DNA of 64,000 bases, from positions 16,616,001 to 16,680,000 of the forward strand of contig CAMGYJ010000011.1 of NCBI GenBank assembly GCA_946122785.1, in the 5' to 3' direction. Source of the stretch: Linum tenue (taxonomy: Eukaryota > Streptophyta > Magnoliopsida > Malpighiales > Linaceae). A program made the translations under genes and the position numbers. Shown in pieces: positions 23,472 through 35,493 of the stretch. Every line of letters begins with the position of its first letter. Position 1 is the stretch's first letter. A model generated the notes under the pieces. That model saw only the letters and a list, made by a program, of their open reading frames with translations, was not told the DNA's origin and searched no databases.

Positions 23472-23952
23472 TAGTAATAACTGAACATATTTCATGTGAC
23501 ATAGTAACTTATCAAAGCGACAGTGGATTAAATAAGGTGCTATGCAGTTTTGAATAGGTTACCGGTGTTCATTGAGCTACGACAGCAGGATTTGATTTAA
23601 TTGTTTAGTACGTAGTAATTCCCGACAGGGATAGCTAGCATAGTAGTGATATCCTAGCTTAGAGATACGGATTAAACTGATTGGAATATGTGAATTAATT
23701 TGGATATGATAGATAGTGAATTCCGGTGTTTCTCCCAGAGCTTTCTCCGTTGATTTCTCCCGACAGTTTTCATTTGCTTAATTTGTTTAGTTTATTTTGC
23801 TTTTAGAAATTAGTCACATTAAATTATTTTCACCTATAGTTTGCTCCATAGAATTCATATAATATAAGGTTGTACCAGTCCCTGATAAACGATACTTGGA
23901 CTTCCGGTTTACTACGAGATAGGAAATTGAAGCATTGCGCTTTTGCCCTATC
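23472..23952. mobile_element. 481-bp insertion in LINE-B ORF1, class unknown
   Basis: ORF1 coding sequence is continuous on both sides (FARVCVKVD above 23953, then a P-T-K-P-L-L-G run below 23471). The intervening sequence has stops in all frames and no LINE similarity. I found no clear inverted ends or target duplication, so the class is open. A short solo LTR or decayed MITE is possible. The boundaries are inferred from the protein alignment, to a few bases. Confidence 0.6.
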
Positions 23953-24560
23953 ATCTACCTTGACACAAACTCGAGCGAACTGAGTACGCTCCCCTATCAG
24001 GGTAGCTTTATCCACTCGAATAGGTCTCCCGATTCTCTCAGCAATATGCTCGACCGCTTCACGATCGAAAAATTCCAGATATAGCTGGGGCAGCCTGGCC
24101 AGACCATGGTGGAGGCCACTTCAGCAAACTTCGGCTCGAATACCCTCCTCCATTTCCGAACCGTAAGATAATGACCCCATATCATCCAAGGACCTCTTAC
24201 AAAAACTTATTCATAATCAAACTGGCTAGTGAATCTGACCACGTAAAAACCAAAAGACATACTCGAGATTTGCAAACTACCATGCTTCGCCCATAACGCC
24301 TTAAGCCGTTTTGAAAGCACAAGAAACATTAAGGAACAACCAAGGACTTTGACTGTAAGGGCTGACCGCCACTTCCGACAGTACCGAGCCTTCTCTATTG
24401 CTTTAGACGGGATAGTGGGGCACAAGGGGTCGTCCTCTTCTGGAACTACATCGTCCATGTCGTCCTCACGCATCGCTTCATTGACATCTTCCGTATCAGA
24501 TTCCGCCACATACCAAACGTTATCGGCCATCAACTCGCTCAAGCTTTTCTTACTCTTCCA

Positions 24561-24895
24561 GGCGGAGAAAAAGGATGAGTTTGCAGTGCAGCCCTTGAGC
24601 TATTTTCATTGTTGTTTGATTTATTTAGTTTAAGTTATACGATGTCATTTTCGGACACTTCATAGCCGTTAGCAAAAGAGAGGATTAGAGAGGGAGGTTA
24701 GGCATTAACTTTTGTTTACTCATCACTGATCATCACAAATTACACAAATACAATTCGAAATAATTTTAAACTATTTCGAATTGGGTTTTACTTTTTATAT
24801 ATTTATTAATAATAAAAGAAAAAAAAGTGGAACAAACAAAAGTCTACAAAAAATTAGTGGGTAGCCGAGATTCAATTTGGGCCCCAACTCCCCTA
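24561..24895. other. Short spacer with a perfect 12-bp hairpin
   Basis: CAATTCGAAATA (24751-24762) is followed by nine bases and its exact reverse complement (24772-24783). No gene context is evident. The rest of the spacer is AT-rich without features. Confidence 0.7.
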
Positions 24896-25790
24896 GTTAT
24901 AGCAAAGTTAAGTCTAGTAAAAATGTATGCAGCCGCCCAAGCCCGGGCATCCTGAGAAATGAAAGTTTTTTAATCTGCTTGAGCAAAGCCATGACATCCG
25001 TATTCAATTCTCCCAGCGAAAAAAAAGAAAAGGGCAGGAAACCGCAACGAGCTGGTATGCACAAGTTGCGATACTTGGCACACTTTCGCTGACCAGCGTC
25101 AGCAAAAACTCGGCCAGACACAAAACCAGTCATCCCATTATGAGTCAGAGCTGAAGACCTAGTCAAAACGACATACATATCTCGCCCCCTATCCCATAAA
25201 TAAAGCATCAAATCCACAGGAGGAAGGGGTCCACCATACCCATCAACCAAACCGATATCAACCTCTCTACCTGCAAAAATCCCAGACCTGTAAAAAATGC
25301 CCAATAAGGTGTTACGAACGAGGTTATGCCGATGCTTAATGCCCACATAACCAACACAAGGCACAACATGATCTCCAAAGACATCACCAAGAAAGACATG
25401 GGAACAAGCAAGACATGGCTTAGATACCGAAAACAACGGGACACCCAGTCGATAACTAAGCACACTATGATATGTCCTCCCATTCATAGTGTGGCCCAAC
25501 CCAGCAATAGGAACAACGTGCAACCAATCAGAAGAGTGTACCCTCTACTGAGACTTCCACAAAGCCACCTGACGTGTAATCAACGAGAAACTAGAATCTG
25601 AAGTAGTAGCAACCTTCACGAAATATATGTCTGCCAATTTCTTCATAAGTTTTGGGAAAGCAACTCCACTAGGGTGACGTAAGAGATCAGAACCTGTACA
25701 CTCATTAAAAGTGCTTAGGACGTCATCAAAATCAGGACCAGAAGATAGAATATCAGAAGGACCTAGGAGTTTAGCTTGTAAATCATACCC
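24896..25790 (-). pseudogene. Fragment of a plant non-LTR retroelement protein (C-terminal part)
   Basis: On the minus strand the translation begins near 25790 with KLLGPSDILSSGPDFDD. It continues with PKLMKKLADIYF, then after a stop near 25545 with HVVPIAGLGHTMNGRTYHSV, SYRLGVPLFSVSKPCLACSH, GDHVVPC and IGIKHRHN-like sequence, then EVDIGL, DAGQRKCAKY and GFLPFSFFSLGEL. I recognise this series as the C-terminal half of a protein often annotated as reverse transcriptase domain-containing in plant genomes, with a conserved C-x2-C...H...C cluster. The RT part is absent. At least one stop and one late frameshift are present, so it is a dead fragment. Confidence 0.7.
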
Positions 25791-27174
25791 ATTTCTCTAT
25801 TCGAGGATTGCATCTTGACTGAGACTATGTGACTCAATTGTTACTTGTTTGTCTATCTTAAGAAGAAAAGAACACTTTCAAAGGATCAAACAGTAGTTCA
25901 AACCTCGAACCCACATAACTAAGATCATCATATCAAAGGTTTCCAGTCCCATCTCAAATGGGTTGGTGGAGTTATGGACGATCGATCATGCACGTCAATG
26001 CTAGATATTCTGGCCACTTTTTCATTATCTACCGGTGACAGAAATTATTGGCCACTTTTATTATGCATATCAGCCAAGCTAGCCAGTTGAATAATTATAC
26101 ATGTATAGACAATCATAAACGCACTTTCTAGTCCACAATATAATGTGCCTGACTTGGAGAAAATCGGATTCAGTAACGAAGAAACGAGATAAAGAGGGAT
26201 AATCTTCACTATGTATATGTGTGGACTATTGGTCTGGACCTCCTCCAACTGGATATACTAAACCAATAATAAATTTATATATGTTTAGTGACGGGTGGGA
26301 CTGTTACTGTGTTATATAGTTAGCGCAGCTAATGAGTCGGGTGGTTCATGAGTAGCGGTTTGAGCGTTCCATTTGGGGAAAACTCAACTAGTTTATTAAT
26401 AAGTTGAGTTTGAGCTAAACCTTGTTCAGTTCATGAGGCTCGTGATCGCGAGGCATATGGATTTGGTGGCTTGTTGAGGTAAACTTGTGGCTTGTGAATT
26501 ATCTCGTTTTGAACTCATGGGTGTCTTGACAAGTGATTAGCGAGTCCAGTCGAATACCGCGACTTATGAGAAATAGATGTGTACCTGATGAGTTGGGTTG
26601 TTGATAATCCATAGGCTTGTGAAATTCTATATCTCATTCCATATCATGTATGTGGGCAAATATGTCTGATTTATAATCTTAAAGATAAGTTATGTAGCAT
26701 AGATTCCTTAGATACCAATTATATGAAATACAAATAACATGATATGAAGTAGTTAAAACTTATGAACTAAATATTATGATAAGAACAAAGTATATAAACA
26801 CTATATCATTTAATCAAATGTATCATATATGACATACGAATATTGGAGTATTAAATTTTATAAACTATCTTAGAGTTTAGTTTCAGAGTTCAACTCTTTA
26901 GGCTAAATGAGTTGAGTTTGAGCATAACTCATGATCTATATAATGATGAGCCAAGGTTTTAATAAATGAGTTGACTCAAACTCGACTCAAGTCATTAAAC
27001 TCGACTAATTAATCAACGAATCGAACATGAACTATACAAAACTCGACTCGACTCATTATTAGCAACACTAGTTCCAGGGATTATGGTCAACTTCCCAAAA
27101 GAGCCCACAAATGACATAGCCATATACACACCCAAACCAAACTATACATACATACATTCCTACCTATATTTTTC
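25791..27174. other. AT-rich spacer, no gene seen
   Basis: Between about 26330 and 27070 the words GAGTTTGAGC and ACTCGACTC recur in both orientations, as in old non-autonomous DNA transposons, but I cannot place termini. No coding region is supported. Confidence 0.4.
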
Positions 27175-27411
27175 GTTAGTAATGATGGGTAGTCAATTGT
27201 AATTCAGCCATTAATCCTGGTGTTAGTAGTATTGGTTAATTACGTTTTGGGCCATGAGATAGGGGTTAGTTCGACTAGGTATATATATATATATGTTGTT
27301 AGTCGATATTATAACCTAAGAATTCTCGGTGAATAGTATTAACTCTAAGAGGTTGCGGCTCTCCATGGATTATTCTCGGTGAATTACAATTGACTACCCA
27401 TCATTACTAAC
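27175..27411. repeat. Perfect 30-bp inverted repeat around a 177-bp loop
   Basis: The left arm 27175-27204 begins GTTAGTAATGATGGGTAGTC and is exactly reverse-complemented at 27382-27411. Inside, ATTCTCGGTGAAT occurs twice in the same orientation (about 27322 and 27374), and a (TA)n run lies at 27283-27294. Confidence 0.85.
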
Positions 27412-27604
27412 ATCTTTATCCTCCTTTTGACAACGGTTTCCTAAATGAAATTGAGAACACAAAAAGATGGGTTCTCGAGTTTGGTTGTTGTCCACAATAA
27501 TGGAATCTCCCTTTTCTCTTTTGCCTCCCGAGTCATCTCCTCTCCCTCTCTGCCTGCTTGCTGCTTTTGCTCTCAATATGATGATGATAATCAGTACACA
27601 TCAT

Positions 27605-27720
27605 CCACTACAAAAAATTGGGCTTTTCCCTAACCCCTGGTGGGCTTTTCTTATCTGTAACTTTTGCAGCCAATCAACCAGCGGTTGTTACATCCGCTGA
27701 GAAAATTTAATTTGAAAAAT
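27605..27720. mobile_element. Possible CACTA-type transposon terminus
   Basis: CACTACAAAAAATTGGGC is the classic form of a CACTA terminal inverted repeat. It is followed by subterminal words CAGCGGTTG and ATCCGCTGAG. No convincing opposite end was found in the window, so the element's extent is unknown. It may include the motif-rich region up to about 29850. Confidence 0.4.
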
Positions 27721-28779
27721 AAAATTTGACTAAAAAAACAAACTAATCTCGTGAACGATTCTATCTCGAGTTCTCAGTTCCTCGATGGAACATTACTCTT
27801 CTCTTTTCTGAAACCTAAATGCCGCAGGCGAGACACCCAGTCTCCGAGAAGATCCATGATCTTTGCCTCTCCTTATTGAAACTTAGATCTCTGTAGCTCA
27901 CTGCTTCAAACAATGCCCCTGTCTACCCTTCTACTCTGATGGAAACTCCATCTCCGGCCAAATCTCCTTCTCTGACCCGTAGCTTTGTGTTTCGTTGGCG
28001 AAACTCGCATGTTCAATGCGCACTGTTTTCAAGTAAACACAAAACACAAAGTCAATCACAACCGTCAAATATCCTTCGCCGAATGTCGGCGCCGTTGATT
28101 TGATCGATCAAACAGAAACCAAACGACCGTCAATAATCCACCGCCGCGTAAGCAATGTTGATTTGATCGATGCACCTTTGACTTCTAATCAAACAACCGT
28201 TATTCGGTTCACCACCTCTCAAAACTACGTTCGAACGAGGGTGTTCGACGAATAACCAGAAAATCGAACCAGGTGAGTTCTAAGTTACGGTACCTCTACT
28301 CCTATGGAGGTTTCTCTGGAAAGCTCCGCAACTACGACTACGATCTACGACTACGACGACTCTGCAAAGGAGGTCTTTGACAGAGAAGTTCTACAAACTA
28401 GAGAGAAAAAATATAGATTCTGCGACGGTGCAGTTTGTGATTTGATTTTGCCGTCCCGAGCTACTCTCTCTTCCCAATCTTTATACTTCGCTCTTCTTCC
28501 TGCAGTCTTAGTAACCGCCTTCGCGCCTTTGTCTCCCACGTCTTCATTCCTGTCAACCGTGCAGGTAACTTCATCCCTGTTGCGTAACTCCCATGAGTGC
28601 GAAACTGCTCTGCTACGCAGCACTTTGGCAAAACGACATTGAGCCACCCTTGTAGTTATCCACTCGGGTTTGATAATCCACCTCGACGCCTCAAGCCAAA
28701 CTACATTCATCCTTGTTCATAAAACGGCGACATATCACAAACAACACAGAACTAAAGTTCCTCAACATCGTCGAACTCG
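27721..28779. other. Moderately GC-rich region, no gene recognised
   Basis: Open frames near 28304-28642 and its opposite strand overlap each other and show no domain or homology I know. The sequence ATTTGATCGAT recurs. It is probably internal sequence of the CACTA-like or neighbouring repeat. Confidence 0.35.
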
Positions 28780-29850
28780 CGCCCTTGTTTTGGGCAAAAC
28801 AGCATCACTTTCACGGCATTGTCAAACTCTTGCAACATTGTCTTTGACTAAACAATGTCGTTTCTTTCCTAGTACTGCAGTGTTGTTTTTACCTTCCACG
28901 GCGTCGTATTCAACTGAACGACACCATCTAAAATAATTATAAAATACTAATTAATTAAACCAGCCCTCTTTGTTAACTCGCAGTCAAACTCTCATCCCTC
29001 GGCGCCGTTCTTAGTTAAACAACATCGTGATGTCGTTGAGCTTTGAGCTTCCCAACACTGTTTTAAATTTAACACTTTCGTTTTAACTATTGCGGCGTCG
29101 TTTGGCCTACTCGCGGTATCGAATTCCAATCCGCGGTGTCGTTTTTTCCTCTTGCGGCATTGTTTTCAACTAAACGACACCGTTCTAAATAACCATTAAA
29201 AATATTAATTAATTAATCCAGCCATCATTAGTCAAATTCGTGTGTTGACCAACGACCTCATTAGGGCCGAAACGGCTCCGTCTGCTTTTCCTTTCGCGAC
29301 ATTGTTTTTACATTTTAAACACTGTCGTTTGCTAATACGGCGGTACTGTTGGGCTTGCTCGCGGTACCGTGTTTAATTAAACGACACCGCTAACATAACC
29401 AACAAATATCAATTCATGGAACCGCCGCCAGTCTGCACTCGCATTGAGCTGGGCGAATTTTGGTCACTTACCCGATATGGTTTTTAATTAATCGGTACCG
29501 CTTATCAAGGCTCTCGCGGCATCGTTTTTAAATTCGCGGTACCGTTTTAACTCTCCGCGATGCCGCTTGTCCCCATGCGGTACCTCTTCTCCCCTTCCAA
29601 CAAGGAATAAAAATAATAATTAATTAGAAAAACTCCTTCTCCAAAAACCCACACTAAACGCGCGGCCCCTTTTGTTTTTCGGTAAGCGGTGTCGTTTCCA
29701 GTGTCGCAACATCGCTGAGCTTCCTTGCAGTTTCTGTTTCGCGGTATCGTATTAACTCTCCGCGATGCCGCTCGACTCCAAACGACACCATTTTTTACCC
29801 GCGGTATCGGATTCAATGCCGAGACTAATTAATGCGGGATTTAATTCCGG
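28780..29850. repeat. Field of dispersed AAACGACACCG / CGGTGTCGTTT motifs
   Basis: Variants of AAACGACACCG and its reverse complement, plus GCGGTATCG and GCGGTACCG, recur many times in both orientations at irregular intervals of about 25-60 bp. The repeated neighbour TAATTAAT occurs as well. Clear sites are near 28920, 29095, 29135, 29172, 29375, 29390, 29505, 29535, 29690, 29745, 29778 and 29800. There is no long open frame. The density and mixed orientation resemble transposase-binding subterminal arrays. Confidence 0.6.
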
Positions 29851-31389
29851 CCAAATTAATTTTAGGTGTCAACACTTTGACCTTCATGAAATCCTAGTCT
29901 GACCGCTGTTAAGAACTCGTGCATGTGATTTCTTGCTTACTCTCTTTATTCGATTTAGGTTTTTGGTGAAGTCTTTCTTTCTCTGTTGCATAGTCGCCTT
30001 CTAGCCTTAAGGAGGCAGGTTAACAAGCTTTGAAACTTTGGTTTTGACAACGCGGATGAATTTCGTGCTTGCGGTGTTCTATGAGGAGAAACAGGATGTG
30101 GAGCTCTTGATCAAAGTCAGGGATTGTAAGAGGTAATTAGGGTTTGGTATTTGAGATCTTTGAATTAGTGAATTCATATCAATTAGAACTAACTAGGTAT
30201 GATTAAAATTGGGCATAGATCACTTGTTGGATTAGGAAGAGCTAAAAAGTACTTTCTTTTATTGACTGCAATTTAAAACTCCCTTCGTGTACCACTTTTC
30301 TATTTGAATTCTTACTGTAGCATGAAAGCACGAAAGTGCAATTTAAAACTCCATTCTCCGTCTTTGCCAGGGAACGGAGACCAACCAGTCAAGTTAAATG
30401 TGTAAGATTAAATTGTTGCTTGTTTCAAGAAGTTGTTCTATATGAATAGGAGTTTGCAACTCAATGGCAATTTCAGGGCGAGGCGGATGGAGACGGAGAT
30501 TCTCGTTGGATTTATGCAGAACTTTTGAGATTTGTAGGTAGTTAATCTTGTGGGCAGTTTGACTAGGAAGTACATAATTTGCTGCTACCATTGCTTTGAG
30601 ACTTCTTTCTATCTGTTGTGGATATATATTCTTTACTCAAGTACATGCAATAGGGATGTTCTAGAGTTGTTGAATCATTGGTTTCCTTGATTAATAATCT
30701 GAATCGCTATTCGTCGCCCTAAAATTCAAATTTTATCATCCTAAAACGTAACAAATTGACATATTTATCCTCAATCCAATTCCAATTCAACCCGTCTCCG
30801 CCACGTTGTTGCAATGAGTTAAATGCATATGTGGCCCCTAAACTATAAGGTGTTTTCTATCGAAGTCCCTAAACTATTAATTTTCCTATGGTAGCCCCTG
30901 ATTTATCAAAATTTTCCTAACGAAATCCTTACTGTTACTAGGCCGTTAAAGTTCCGTTAAATTGTGTCATTAGATGTCGATTTGGCGCTGACTAAGCACC
31001 CATTCAACATAAAATTCTCCTAAGTGACCATTTTACCCCCAAATTAATTTAACACACACGCCTATTACAAAAACAAGAATTTAGCCAACTCCCGTGAACG
31101 ATCCCCACTTACGTTTCCTTTATCACAATTGATACAAAGCAATACCTCTCTGCCAAATGTATATCACAATATAAAAAAGTTATATATTTATCAAAGAAGT
31201 TGAAATGGGAAATAGGTCACATTAATATATGCTTGTTTCCTGGAGTTTCTTGCAAGTTGCATTGTAGCCACATATAAAATCCTACTACCAGACATTCATA
31301 TTTGTAAGAGGACAAAAGGAAATATCTGAAGAAAAAACTGACAATGAGACTAAGTACATAATACTCAGTCACTAGAAATGAATGGTACG
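29851..31389. other. Spacer, possible single exon and a one-armed MULE-like piece
   Basis: A short open segment at about 30057-30134 (AVFYEEKQDVELLIKVRD) ends at a GT donor-like site, but no partner exon is recognisable. At about 30820-31090, phrases such as CCCCTAAACTATAAGG and TTCCGTTAAATTG resemble one arm of the inverted-repeat DNA elements common in plants. No other feature is supported. Confidence 0.3.
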
Positions 31390-32757
31390 TAACCATCTTC
31401 ATCTCCCCCTTCCCCTACCGCTTCCTCTCCCTCTTCCTCTTCCAGCAGGTATAGTAACAGTTTGAGCAACAGTCCCATTAGAAGGTCCAGTAGGTGCTTG
31501 TGATTAGGGGTGGCAATTCGGTTATTTCGGTAACCGATTGGCCAGTTATCGGTTAACCGAGATAAACACCCCCTTACTGAAAACCAACCGAAATAGGCTT
31601 CGGTTTCTCGGTTACCTCGATTATCGGTAACCGAACCACTTTTAAGACCAAAAACCATTTTGGCTAGCTTCCGATAACCGACCGAAGTTCGGTTACATTG
31701 GTTACCAGTTAGTGGATAACCGGCCGGTTATTAGTTTAACCGGTCGGTTAACCAGTAACCGAACTGCCACCCCTACTTGTGTTGCTACAACAGAAAGCTT
31801 ACCACGGGTGGAGCATTCTTAATTTGTTGGGTAAGTACGTGAGTTGTGCCCAGATTGTTTGCATTTTGAACAAAAGATTATCTTATTCACCCTGCTTAAC
31901 TTGCGATGGTTTTTCTTGTCTTTCTGCAATATTTCATCAGCGGAAAGCCAGACGCCTTCTCTTCTTTTTTGTCCTGTCAGGCATTGCTCTGAATGGGGGT
32001 GGCTGAATCTGATCCAAATTAACCGACACCCACTGTCTTGGTCCATCCATCCCTGATATGGTGTTCGAGTAAGTGGTGTTGTACTTGGCCATAGAGTACT
32101 AGTTGGAAATGTAATCCACATGATCTTTATCCTCATACACAAGACACGTGATAGCATGGGGACAAGGGATCCCACTTATATCCCAAGCTTTGCATGAACA
32201 CGTCTCAGCCCCAAGTCTCAGTTTGCACCTTTTATCACCATGGTTCACCTCATACTCATGATTCCCACAAGTCACAATTTGACATATCCTACTTTCTTTC
32301 GCATTAATCTCCAGCTTCTTCATTATCTTTTGAAAAAATAGGGAAGTCCATTTAGAAGCCGCCTCTTGTTTTTTAGCAATCCGCTCCATGGTGAGAATGC
32401 GTATATCATCCAACAAGCTGTACGGTGGTTTATGCCTAGCCTCAAGTCAACTATGTTTGCATTGAATGTGTATGATATATTGTTGTCGACGGAGTCACAT
32501 TTAACCATGGTTGAAAATAGTGCCTTAGACCACTGCTCTTTTGGCACACGAACCATGTCCTGTGCCGCTTTCTTATTTCTAGACTCTAACTTCTTATAAG
32601 CATGGTTGAATTTCATAACTATAGTTGACTTGGCACATTCCCAAAAATAGGGATGCCATTCTAGATTTTTGTGAACCTTCCTCCAATTGCAAAAGATATG
32701 TCGTGCACAAAGACTATGCTCTGCTGGTTGAAGACTTGCTATTGTTGGAATCAATCC
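31390..32757 (-). pseudogene. MULE transposase, C-terminal exon
   Basis: It opens after a TAG acceptor with GLIPTIASLQPAEHSLCARH, the block after the second catalytic Asp in MULE transposases. It continues through a helical segment to a SWIM zinc finger, CSCKAWDISGIPCPHA (about 32190), and a CCHC knuckle, CSKCKQSGHNSRTY (about 31840), in which the last Cys is replaced by Tyr. The Gly/Arg-rich tail (RGRGRGSGRGRGR) is found at about 31400-31440, beyond the hAT MITE. Frameshifts occur near 32400 and 32170. The C-terminal domains normally aid DNA binding. Confidence 0.8.
31505..31775. mobile_element. hAT-like MITE 2 (271 bp) in the MULE last exon
   Basis: The ends are TAGGGGTGGCAATTCGG and CCGAACTGCCACCCCTA. 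The flanking 8-bp duplications are cttgtgat (31497-31504) and cttgtgtt (31776-31783), seven of eight identical. The interior is a dense array of GGTTACCG / CGGTAACC / GGTTAACCG words in both orientations. There is no coding capacity. Confidence 0.85.
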
Positions 32758-32921
32758 CTACAATAAGATTCAAAGCTCATTGGTCAAATTAGAAGAATCT
32801 CGAAGCTGTAATTGACATACAATTTAGAAGAAGCTGATCATGAGCTCACAGCTGCCATCAATTAGCACCTTGGTAGCGTGCATTACTAAACTATCCAATT
32901 TACCTATTATACAAGATATTT

Positions 32922-35480
32922 TGAAACGCCCCAATTATTATTCAAAAACACAACCATAAATCAAACCGAAAACTGGTTACTCCGGAGCAACCCAACCCAT
33001 ATTTAAAAATTAAATAAAAACTGACATTATTTAAGAATTTTAAACAAAAAGCCTCAACACTTGGGCAAAATCTCAATCTCAAACACTTAAAACAACTTCA
33101 CACAGAGTCTTGAACCTTGAATCTCCAGTACATAAACTCATAATCATGAACAAAATAATTAACTCATCTAACTTGACTCCTCACAAGCTCCTCGACTTCT
33201 CATCAGTTGGTACGTGTGCTCGCCTAGCCTTGCTCCTTCTCGGGATCCACCACCGCTTACCCATCCTCAACCTGGTGAGTGAGAAGGGGTCAGTCTCGTC
33301 GTTACTTCCTAAGGTCTTGCTCTAAGTAAACCCTTACTAACACATTATTAGAAATTTCTTCCTCTTACAAGAAATCCGTTCTCGCTTTCACCACTTTAAG
33401 TACTTTATTTCCTTAATAGCTTATGGAACCTCCTAAACCCTTAACTTTAACTTATAGAAGTCCTTTACTTCTATCCTTAACTCATACACATAAATACTAG
33501 TGACCACTGCGATACGTATCGCCGTCCGGTGTCCCTACCTCAAGGCAATGGTACTGTGTTACGTATCGCCGTCCAGTCCATGTCCGGTCAACTATTGTGT
33601 TACCTATCGCCGTCCAGTAGTGACCCGACCATCTACCGCGTCCAGTAGTGGCCCAACCGCCTGGGGGTTCATCTTACCAACAATCACACACATTCACATA
33701 CATAGCACAACGCGTGCCTCCACCTTAAGTAGGCGGTGGGATGCCTCACACACATAATCGCGCATACTTGAAAATAATAAACATAAAATAATTAAAAGGC
33801 ATAAACTAAAAGACCTACGACTGAGATATTACCCCATTTATACGCACCCTATTTTCGTCGAAACCGAGTGACTTGAACCACCAACAACTTCACACACCAT
33901 CCCAAATTCGAATTCCTCGGTTGATGAGCAACGATCTCTTTCCCCCGACCATGCATCTAAATCAATTTGATTTAGTTACTTGCTACGCAATTGTTACGCC
34001 CCTTCTCCCTAGTAATTCACATTAATCCTCATCCGTACATGCATTTCCATGCACCTCCACTTATTACCACGAGCAATGACAAATGTGCCATCTAATTGCC
34101 CCAGACATAGAATAAAGCTTTGATTTGTTAACTATAATCACCCCACTGAAAGAAATCCGTTAAAGCTTATAGCACTCCCGTTGATATGGAACATGGCACC
34201 ATATTTCAATAACTCTCTACTCTTCCCATTGTTATGCCACAGAGATTTATATATAATTACTTAATTGTCGAATTGCGGCCAAGAGATGGAACTGCCTCCA
34301 TCTAACTACGTGTCGTGAGCTTTATTATAGCTCGCAACTCTTTAACCCAGGCCAATCATGGAACCTTGACTTCATACTAATTCCACACATAATACCACCT
34401 AGTGAATATTTATATTTCTATTCAAAGTAACAAGGGTATAGTATAGCCCTGTACCTGAATTTTGGATCGCCATTGCACATGAATCCCTCTCGTGAAATGA
34501 TGATGCAGTCTGCACTTAGTAATCAATTGTGAATAAGATTGGCTCCCGCGTTCGCTACTCGACCTGCCAGCGCTGCCGCATCCTCCTGGGCCACAAACTG
34601 ATCCAACGAGGATCATCGACATAAAATTTAAGAGTCTCAGTCGTGTGCTAAATTTGAACCGTGGGAAAGTGACAACAGCCTGCTCTTCGATCATCGGCTT
34701 GTAGCATGAGCTTCATGGACATAACGCTCACGACTTCCGAAGAACCTTGCGCTGATCAAAATTTTGGTGTGCGATGGATTTTCTATTTGTGATCGATGGA
34801 GAGGTGAGTTGAGAGGTCACAACTGCTTTTGTTAGATTGGGGTTCCCAATGATGATGCTTAAATAATATGGAAAATAGTAACCGATCAAGGGGAAGCAAA
34901 TGGCTGGTCTAAACTGTAGCAAAGTGGAAAAATTAATCGGTCATCCTACTAAGAATTAATCGACCCATTCTTAAATAGGTTTAATTAGAGGGCAAACTGG
35001 GAATTGCAGGGTAATTTTTGGATACAGGAGTGAATGGTTCAATCCGAGTAATTCGGTTATTAATGGTTGAACCTAAACCCTAAAATTCGGGGTGTTACAT
35101 TTCCTCCGCCCTTATAAAAATTTCATCCCAGAAATTTGCTCGGACTCATTCTTCCACACTCCTCATTCTTGTACTTCCTTGCCTCAAGAATTTACTCTCG
35201 CCATATGAACTTCGACGATGTCCATTGCTTGTCCCGTATGGTTTGCCTCACTTCTTATATTTCCTCTTGACCATAAAAGTATTCTCACCAAACTCCTTTG
35301 AATCGAGCAGCTTTGAGTGGCTACCTGTCCTTTTAATTCTCCTGTTTGGACCCAGGGCATGATTGGACAAAATTTTTATTTAACTTAGTGGTGCAGCTCA
35401 TTCAGTACTTGCTGTTGGACCTTAAATCGAAGTCGAGGTATCACATATTTCATGAACTATTGAAATCTTAACTGAAGTGT
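32922..35480 (-). mobile_element. Tekay/Del-type gypsy fragment: 3' LTR plus end of internal region
   Basis: On the minus strand the LTR starts TGTAACACCCCGAATT at 35099 and ends GGGGCGTTTCA at 32922 (2,178 bp). Immediately before it (35100-35112 plus) is a purine tract GGGCGGAGGAAA, preceded by GGGATGAAATTTTTATAAG, the usual end of chromovirus internal regions. Further up, broken frames resemble a chromodomain-type C-terminus (VRILLWSRGN). The 5' LTR and the rest of the internal region are missing, so the upper edge (up to about 35480) is approximate. Confidence 0.7.
33500..33690. repeat. Short tandem repeats inside the Tekay-type LTR
   Basis: The words TATCGCCGTCCAGT and GTCCAGTAGTGACCC recur four to five times at spacings of roughly 30-65 bp with variation. 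Imperfect arrays of this kind are frequent in long plant gypsy LTRs. Confidence 0.65.
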
Positions 35481-35493
35481 AATGGTTACTAAC

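Larger units (their letters stand above)
19555..24540 (-). pseudogene. LINE-B ORF1: DUF4283/zinc-knuckle RNA-binding protein, split by two insertions
   Basis: From 24540 the N-terminus is acidic. A DUF4283 domain follows at about 24360-23960, with GHYLTVRKWRR and FARVCVKVD. After the 481-bp insertion, KPLLGSYRIEGKKYYIDHEG leads into a CCHC knuckle, CGKYGHNKVSC, near 23390-23350. One base is missing within the first Cys codons of the knuckle, causing a frameshift exactly there. A Ser/Pro/Lys-rich tail runs 23340-22740. The final codons lie beyond the solo LTR (19582-19555), ending TAA at 19555. ORF1 proteins of this class bind the LINE transcript. This copy cannot encode an intact one. Confidence 0.8.
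15442..24560 (-). mobile_element. LINE-B: L1-type LINE split by a solo LTR and a second insertion
   Basis: Read on the minus strand, the element has ORF1 (24540 to 22628, resumed 19582-19555) and ORF2 (19547 to 15665), then an A/T-rich tail at 15465-15442. Both ORFs are interrupted by shifts and stops. The 3,040-bp LTR at 19588-22627 and its duplicated GCTAG separate the last codons of ORF1 from the rest. Skipping LTR plus one GCTAG restores an ORF1 end with a seven-base gap before the ORF2 ATG. A further 481 bp interrupt ORF1 at 23472-23952. The 5' edge is placed just above the ORF1 start and is approximate. I found no convincing LINE target duplication. Confidence 0.85.

Noticed and set aside
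15420..24690. A LINE-B target-site duplication
   Set aside because: AGAAAAAGATAAGAG beside the tail has only a weak, gapped resemblance to sequence near 24670.
28304..28710. Overlapping open frames on both strands
   Set aside because: They have no recognisable domain, lie opposite each other, and sit beside a repetitive motif field; chance frames are more likely.
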